DNA from: Chitinophaga silvatica
GTDB lineage: Bacteria; Bacteroidota; Bacteroidia; Chitinophagales; Chitinophagaceae
Direction of reading: 5' to 3'
Assembly: GCF_003419895.1 (NCBI RefSeq)
Contig: NZ_QPMM01000001.1
Location: 310,001 to 374,000, forward strand
Length of the DNA: 64,000 bases
Part shown: piece after piece, positions 59,916-64,000 of the stretch
Numbering within the stretch: the stretch's first letter is position 1
Layout of the letters: each line of letters starts with the position of its first letter
Made by a program: the position numbers and the translations under genes
Notes under the pieces: model-generated
Told to the model about the DNA's origin: nothing
Databases searched by the model: none
What the model saw: only the letters and a program-made list of their open reading frames with translations

Positions 59916-60089
59916 TTTATAGAATATCTCTTAATTCAATCAGATTAAAGTTCTCATCATTCTTGAGAAAATCCTTTATTCCCTCTCGCTGGTAAACTGC
60001 GCTCAAATAACAGCACAGTAAAAAGCACAAAAAGAGTTAGCAATCTTCCTGATTTGTTCTATATTGCTATTACTTTGAAATTTTTTTGG

Positions 60090-60126
60090 AAAACCTTCGG
60101 TAGCAATAGCAACTGAAGGTTTTTTA
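60090..60126 (+). terminator. Terminator-like hairpin without a gene before it
   Basis: AAACCTTCGGT pairs with ACTGAAGGTTT (one G-T pair) and runs into a T-tract. No + strand gene lies between it and the previous terminator, so it may end a small RNA. Confidence 0.6.
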
Positions 60127-60204
60127 TTTATAAATTCATGATAAGTTAAAATACCAAGTCGTCAGTCTGTCCTACTTTTAATAAACCATAATAATATTAA
60201 TGTA

Positions 60205-61206
60205 ATGCCCCGTTGGTTACGTATATTCCTAATCGTTATAGCTACGCTTTCAGTAGTTTATTTTCTTGGCCCTAAGCCAGCCGCACCGGTTTATGATCAT
60301 CAATTGCCAGTAGTACCTTCAGCCGGTCCGGAGCTCGACAGTTTTGTAGATCATCGCGAAGCACAACACCGGCTCAAGCCAGATAATCAGGCAAGAATTG
60401 TATGGTACGATACAGCATATCATAAAACGCCATACTCTGTGGTTTATTTACATGGCTTCTCAGCAAGCCAGGAAGAAGGAAACCCGGTACACAGAGACTT
60501 TGCCGGAAGATTCGGATGTAACCTTTACCTATCGCGCCTCGACGGCCATGGAATTGATACCAGTGATCCTTTATTTACCATGACAGCATCCGGGCTTTGG
60601 AAAGATGCAGAAGAAGCCTTGAGTATAGGAAGGGCAATCGGGGAAAAAGTGATCCTGATAAGTACTTCCACCGGAGGAACCCTGGCTTTGCAGTTGGCAG
60701 CCAAATATCCGGGAGAAGTTTTTGCATTAATTAATATGTCACCCAATATCGAAATCAACGATAATCTGGCTTTTCTGGCCAATGATCCCTGGGGCCTCCA
60801 GCTGGCCCGCCTGGTGAGCGGAGGTGATTTTCGCAAAAGCAGTGATTCTACCCCCGAGGAAGCTAAATATTGGTACAACAGCTACCGCCTGGAAGCAGTA
60901 GTACAGTTACAAAACCTGCTGGAATCGACTATGACGGACGAAACATTTGCCCAGGTTCATCAGCCGGTGCTGAATCTTTACTATTATAAAGATGAGGAGC
61001 ATCAGGATAAGACGGTGAGGGTAACGGCTATTTTATGTATGAATAGTAAGTTGGGAACACCTGCCAATCTTAAGGATGCAGTGCCAATGCCCAATGTAGG
61101 TGTGCATGTTATGGGATGTTCTCTTACCTCTAAGGATATTCCGGGAGTTGAAAAAGCTATTTTCAATTTTGCACAGGATAAATTGGGTTTAAAGCCAGTT
61201 CAATAA
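60205..61206 (+). CDS. Membrane-anchored alpha/beta hydrolase
   Basis: 333 residues. An N-terminal hydrophobic segment ('IFLIVIATLSVVYFLG', ~7-22) probably anchors or exports it. The hydrolase core shows the oxyanion region 'VVYLHGFSASQEEGNPVH' and the nucleophile Ser in 'LISTSTGGTLAL' (SxSxGG form of GxSxG). Later 'YYYKDEEHQDK' and 'GVHVMG' supply plausible Asp and His. Likely a carboxylesterase or lipase-like enzyme; substrate unknown. Confidence 0.8.
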   Translation: MPRWLRIFLIVIATLSVVYFLGPKPAAPVYDHQLPVVPSAGPELDSFVDHREAQHRLKPDNQARIVWYDTAYHKTPYSVVYLHGFSASQEEGNPVHRDFAGRFGCNLYLSRLDGHGIDTSDPLFTMTASGLWKDAEEALSIGRAIGEKVILISTSTGGTLALQLAAKYPGEVFALINMSPNIEINDNLAFLANDPWGLQLARLVSGGDFRKSSDSTPEEAKYWYNSYRLEAVVQLQNLLESTMTDETFAQVHQPVLNLYYYKDEEHQDKTVRVTAILCMNSKLGTPANLKDAVPMPNVGVHVMGCSLTSKDIPGVEKAIFNFAQDKLGLKPVQ

Positions 61207-61284
61207 CATGATTTAGTTAGCAGGAAGTCTGAAATCTTTTATAAATTGTGGTAACATTGTAATTATTCGCAACGTTTAAAGTAT

Positions 61285-61911
61285 ATGCGTTCCTGCATCA
61301 AACAACTAATTTTTAGTGTAGCCTTGTTTTCAGGGCTTTTCCTTTGCCTGTTTAGTGCAAAGGCCCAGGAAGCGCATGGGGCAGATAAAATACCCCTGCA
61401 TGCGGTAGTTATAGGAAATGATACTATTCCTACCATCACTTTATCCATCGTTGAGGTAGTAGAAAGGTTGCCCAAGGCCTTGCGTAAGGAACGTGAGAGA
61501 TGGACCCGCCTTAGGAATGCTGTTTATGTCACCTATCCATATGCCCGGTCGGCAGCCCGGATTCTCAAAGACGTTAATGCCCAATTAGCGAAAATGGACC
61601 GTAAAAAGGATCGTAAAGCTTTTCTGGCATCCAAAGAGAAGGAGCTAAAAGCTCAGTTTGGTGACAAATTGGAGAATTTATCGGTTTACCAGGGTAAAGT
61701 GTTGATGAAGCTTATAGATCGGGAAACCGGTCAGAATTGCTTTGAAATTATTAAAGAACTGAAAGGAGGATTTAACGCCAGAGTTTGGCAGACAGTTGCC
61801 TTCTTTTTTGGCGGTAATCTTAAAAGTGAGTACGACAAACAAGAGGATAGAGATATTGAAGCCATTGTTCAGGAATTGGAATTATACCAACATTACCGTG
61901 CCTACAATTAA
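61285..61911 (+). CDS. DUF4294-family secreted protein
   Basis: 208 residues with a signal peptide ending near 'FSAKAQE' (residue ~28). The body fits DUF4294: 'WTRLRNAVYVTYPYARSA', a lysine-rich helix ('MDRKKDRKAFLASKEKELKA'), and 'RETGQNCFEIIKELKGGFNA'. This family is widespread in Bacteroidota and uncharacterised. Next gene starts 28 nt downstream. Confidence 0.83.
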   Translation: MRSCIKQLIFSVALFSGLFLCLFSAKAQEAHGADKIPLHAVVIGNDTIPTITLSIVEVVERLPKALRKERERWTRLRNAVYVTYPYARSAARILKDVNAQLAKMDRKKDRKAFLASKEKELKAQFGDKLENLSVYQGKVLMKLIDRETGQNCFEIIKELKGGFNARVWQTVAFFFGGNLKSEYDKQEDRDIEAIVQELELYQHYRAYN

Positions 61912-61939
61912 TCTGCTATCTTCATAATTATTCAATATT

Positions 61940-62443
61940 ATGAAAGCAGGAATCTTAGTTATATTTCTCAGTTTATTTTTAGGAAACCTAAAAGCATTTG
62001 CCCAGGAAGAGGGAAATGATGACCCCGTATATGTGGTTGATAGTGTGGTTGCCAATAAAGATGCTTTAGAGAAAATGGCACCCGATCAGATCGGGATAAT
62101 TACTATTTCCAGAGGCTCAAAGGCTGTGATAAAATACGGTCCTCAGGCAGAAAATGGGGTAGTATATATAGAAACCAAGGTTTTTGCCAGAAACAGGGTA
62201 AATAACCTGCTTCGTAAAACTTCAGCTGAGTACGATAAGGCATTTCAGAAATACGGAAATGACAGTAGCTTTTACTTTATAGTAAATACCAAGCCGGTAA
62301 CCCCCACTAATGAATCGGCCCTTATGACAGTCGATAATAAAACCTTACGCAGTATTCAGGTGATCTATGCAAAAGAACTGGAAGATAAGTACCGGGTTAC
62401 TGGTCATCCGGTTGGAGTAATCATTACCAGTTCGGAAGAATAG
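61940..62443 (+). CDS. Secreted protein with TonB-plug-like segment
   Basis: 167 residues with a signal peptide ending near 'LKAFAQEE' (residue ~22). 'DPVYVVDSVVANKDALEKMA' and 'KAVIKYGPQAENGVVYIETK' resemble the short plug-like motif of TonB receptors and of some Bacteroidota signalling peptidases. No barrel or catalytic part is present. Its 3' end (from 'GVIITSSEE') is duplicated several times in decayed form downstream. Confidence 0.72.
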   Translation: MKAGILVIFLSLFLGNLKAFAQEEGNDDPVYVVDSVVANKDALEKMAPDQIGIITISRGSKAVIKYGPQAENGVVYIETKVFARNRVNNLLRKTSAEYDKAFQKYGNDSSFYFIVNTKPVTPTNESALMTVDNKTLRSIQVIYAKELEDKYRVTGHPVGVIITSSEE

Positions 62444-62592
62444 ATTCAAGACTTCAGATAATCATCATTTGTTCGGAGGAATAAATACAATACTTCAGAT
62501 ATAAAGCGTATGATCATTACCAGTTCAGAAAAATAGATTCACGACCTCAAATCCAAAGCGTGTGATTATCACCAGTGCGGAAGATTAAATAT
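62417..62592 (+). repeat. Degenerate tandem copies of the preceding gene's 3' end
   Basis: A unit of roughly 45-50 nt, containing ATCATTACCAGTTCGGAAGA then TAGATTCAAGACTTCAGAT, recurs: gene end (62417-62459), partial copy (62472-62502), fuller copy (62506-62554) and a last partial copy (62560-62592). Each copy keeps its stop-codon region but has point changes. Confidence 0.7.
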
Positions 62593-62623
62593 TTTCCCAT
62601 CTTTGCATCTCAATTTACAGCAT

Positions 62624-63352
62624 ATGAAACTGGATATTCTGGCAATAGCTGTGCACCCCGATGACGTTGAGTTAGGGTGTGCCGGCACATTGATGATACA
62701 TGCGCAACAAGGGATGAAGGTAGGGATAGTAGATCTGACAAGAGGTGAATTAGGAACCCGGGGCACCCCTGAACTTCGGTTAAAGGAAGCGGCCGATGCG
62801 GCAGAGATTATGGGCGTGAGTGTGAGGGAAAACCTGGGCCTGGCAGATGGGTTCTTCCGCAATGATACTATGGAACAAATGGCCATTATAACTGCCATCA
62901 GAAAATACCGCCCTGAAATTGTACTGGCAAATGCGATGGACGACAGGCATCCGGATCATGGCCGGGCAGGTAAACTGATTGCCGACAGTTGTTTTTTAGC
63001 GGGTCTTAGAAAAGTGGTTACCACTGTAGAAGGGCAGGAGCAGGAAGCCTGGCGTCCAAAACAGGTTTACCACTTCATACAGGATCGTTACCACGAGCCA
63101 GATTTTGTAATAGACATTACCCCGGTGATGGAAAAGAAGCTGGAAGCTATCAAGGCATTTAGTTCGCAATTCCTGGCTGCAAAGGATAATGAGCCGCAGA
63201 CCTATATTTCGGGCAGTAGTTTTTTTGATAGTGTGATCTATCGTGCAAAGATGATGGGTAAAATGGTGGGAGTAGAATATGCAGAAGGTTATACCTCCTC
63301 AAAAATGATAGGAATAAGAAGCATGGGGGATTTGATTAATGTAACTACATGA
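62624..63352 (+). CDS. bshB1: Bacillithiol biosynthesis deacetylase BshB1
   Basis: 242 residues from the ATG at 62624; the open frame from TTG 62603 begins in a promoter-like box. It removes acetyl from GlcNAc-malate in bacillithiol synthesis. LmbE/PIG-L zinc site: 'AVHPDDVELGCAGTL' (His11, Asp14) and 'DDRHPDHGRAGKLI'; BshB1 hallmarks 'LTRGELGTRGTPELRLKEA' and 'YQ'-type C-terminal 'SSFFDSVIYRAKMMG'. bshA and bshC are not in the window. A YfiT-like DinB protein at 46.4 kb may use the thiol. Confidence 0.93.
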   Translation: MKLDILAIAVHPDDVELGCAGTLMIHAQQGMKVGIVDLTRGELGTRGTPELRLKEAADAAEIMGVSVRENLGLADGFFRNDTMEQMAIITAIRKYRPEIVLANAMDDRHPDHGRAGKLIADSCFLAGLRKVVTTVEGQEQEAWRPKQVYHFIQDRYHEPDFVIDITPVMEKKLEAIKAFSSQFLAAKDNEPQTYISGSSFFDSVIYRAKMMGKMVGVEYAEGYTSSKMIGIRSMGDLINVTT

Positions 63353-63388
63353 TCTGCAATATTATAATGCAGGTTTCAAAACATAAAA

Positions 63389-63417
63389 AAAGGACTGACG
63401 ATAACCGTCAGTCCTTT
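63389..63417. terminator. Bidirectional terminator after bshB1
   Basis: AAAGGACTGACG (63389-63400) pairs with CGTCAGTCCTTT (63406-63417); an A-run lies on the left, so termination is strong for - strand transcripts from the small ORF and moderate for bshB1. Confidence 0.8.
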
Positions 63418-63440
63418 AATATTTTATAAGCATGCGAACA

Positions 63441-63480
63441 TCCTGCCCCGTTGGGGAGCTTTCCGGAACGGTCTGCAGGA
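63441..63480. other. GC-rich structured segment
   Basis: TCCTGC (63441-63446) and GCAGGA (63475-63480) can close a stem containing a CCCC-GTT-GGGG hairpin and a TTCCGGAA palindrome. It stands out from the AT-rich surroundings, just 3' of the 41-residue ORF on the - strand. Confidence 0.4.
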
Positions 63481-63491
63481 CCCGCTAAACA

Positions 63492-63617
63492 CTAAATGAA
63501 TAGATCTTTTGTAGCGTCGAATTCATCGTGTTTGATGATGCTGTTTTTAATAAACGGAATCAAAGCAAGTCCAATCGTGATAACAACTAAGAAAAAGTAC
63601 TTTTTTTTCATATCCAT
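63492..63617 (-). CDS. Small membrane protein, 41 residues
   Basis: ATG at 63617, TAG at 63492. The peptide starts MDMKKKYFFLVVITIGLALI: a basic N-terminus and one membrane helix (~7-23), then a short charged tail ('KHDEFDATKDLFI'). The positive-inside layout and a terminator downstream (63389) argue for a real gene. I do not recognise a family. ATG at 63611 (MKKKYFF) is an alternative start. Confidence 0.55.
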   Translation of the reverse strand: MDMKKKYFFLVVITIGLALIPFIKNSIIKHDEFDATKDLFI

Positions 63618-63804
63618 GCGATTTATAATTAAACACCACTTATATAACTAAATAGCGTGCCAAAAAGTTACAGAAATGGCATAAAAATGTTAACTCATCA
63701 TAAATTTTTTTTCATTATCATCCCCGAATCTACTCGTTTTAGCTGCAGTAGTAACGGGAAAGCAGATATATAGAGAATCTCAATGCCATATTCTTAAAAT
63801 CTAT

Positions 63805-63835
63805 TTGATTAGTATAGAATGTAATGTGATCTTTG
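63805..63835 (+). promoter_or_regulatory. Putative promoter of the peroxiredoxin gene
   Basis: TTG (63805-63807), 20 nt, then GATCTTTG (63828-63835), one base off TAnnTTTG, followed by CGGCG. It lies ~57 nt before the ATG. Confidence 0.5.
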
Positions 63836-63891
63836 CGGCGTCAAAACCAACAAATCAGATTGTCTGTAAATCAAAAAGAGATATATTTTTT

Positions 63892-64000
63892 ATGAAAAAT
63901 GTCATTTTATCCGTAGGATCAGAGTTTCCGGAATTCAAGAAAACTTCTGTAGTATCAATCGAAAAAGGTAAGGAATTTTATGAGCTGTCTTCAGAAGAAC
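63892..64000 (+). CDS. Peroxiredoxin, AhpC-like (3' partial)
   Basis: The window ends inside this gene. The first 36 residues (MKNVILSVGSEFPEFKKTSV, then 'VSIEKGKEFYELSSEE') match the N-terminus of Bacteroidota AhpC/TSA peroxiredoxins, which reduce hydroperoxides in the cytosol. The catalytic Cys region lies beyond the window, so the call rests on the N-terminal block. A promoter-like sequence is present upstream. Confidence 0.65.
   Translation, partial: MKNVILSVGSEFPEFKKTSVVSIEKGKEFYELSSEE

Larger units (their letters stand above)
59849..60204. other. Intergenic region between ccmF and the hydrolase gene
   Basis: Contains the ccmF terminator (59877), then ~170 nt with no convincing gene and a second terminator-like hairpin (60090-60126). 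Upstream of that hairpin, TATTGCTA (60062-60069) can pair with the TAGCAATA in its loop (60101-60108), allowing alternative folding. A short unclear reading frame lies on the - strand at 59917-60030. Confidence 0.5.

Noticed and set aside
59917..60030. Short - strand frame ending 'NDENFNLIELRDIL'
   Set aside because: Only a TTG start, Cys/Leu-rich beginning, ~37 residues and no context; it could be a gene remnant but is not supported.
1..64000. tRNA, rRNA, insertion sequence or prophage genes
   Set aside because: No cloverleaf, rRNA-like sequence, transposase or phage structural gene was recognised on either strand; the fibre-like protein at 37603 has a signal peptide and no phage neighbours.

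Overview
The window looks like a chromosomal segment of a Bacteroidota bacterium, most likely Chitinophagaceae (Chitinophaga-like). This is inferred from gene content and signals: WG-repeat secreted proteins, a DUF5723 protein, a TonB/OMP_b-brl system, CcmE/CcmF, bacillithiol genes, a LacC-like/GMC sugar oxidation cluster, and Bacteroidota promoters of the TTG-N17-23-TAnnTTTG type. No rRNA, tRNA, CRISPR, transposase or prophage was seen.

Layout. 1-7641: a run of seven secreted WG-repeat paralogs on the + strand (the first cut by the window edge; two carry C-terminal leucine-rich repeats), ended by a terminator. 7.7-11.0 kb: guanine deaminase, then two sigma-factor/zinc-finger anti-sigma cassettes on the - strand. 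11.0-15.0 kb: NlpC/P60 peptidase, inorganic pyrophosphatase, DUF4878 lipoprotein, PhoH and PurE. 15.2-18.3 kb: a multi-PAS histidine kinase with its response regulator. 18.3-24.9 kb (- strand): thrA-thrB-thrC-TPR lipoprotein-rpe, preceded by a Thr/Ile-rich leader peptide that points to transcription attenuation. 25.6-27.9 kb: hmgA-hppD, the homogentisate branch of tyrosine catabolism. 28.1-30.0 kb: secreted and envelope proteins including an L,D-transpeptidase. 30.2-36.3 kb: a LacC-like small subunit, two GMC oxidoreductases and a GH35 beta-galactosidase. 36.3-37.6 kb: an AT-rich GNAT-like/HTH gene pair flanked by palindromes, resembling a toxin-antitoxin module. 37.6-45.4 kb: tail-fibre-like surface protein, CBS protein, outer-membrane receptor, second aspartokinase, fructose-1,6-bisphosphatase and a CAP-domain lipoprotein. 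45.6-56.6 kb: orphan ABC ATPase, YfiT-like DinB protein, NUDIX hydrolase, FolC, DUF5723, TonB, MFS, AraC regulator, radical SAM protein, a membrane protein and an agmatinase-family enzyme. 56.9-64 kb: ccmE-ccmF, hydrolase, DUF4294 protein, bshB1, a 41-residue membrane ORF and the start of a peroxiredoxin.

The most notable items are the Thr/Ile leader upstream of thrA, a family of long imperfect palindromes whose tips abut stop codons (11.8, 30.0 and 45.4 kb), the GNAT-like/HTH pair, the WG-repeat array, a CxxxY-type CcmE, and decayed tandem copies of a gene's 3' end at 62.4-62.6 kb. Several long-ORF starts (7712, 62603, 56680) are TTG triplets lying inside the -7 promoter element; internal ATG starts were preferred there.
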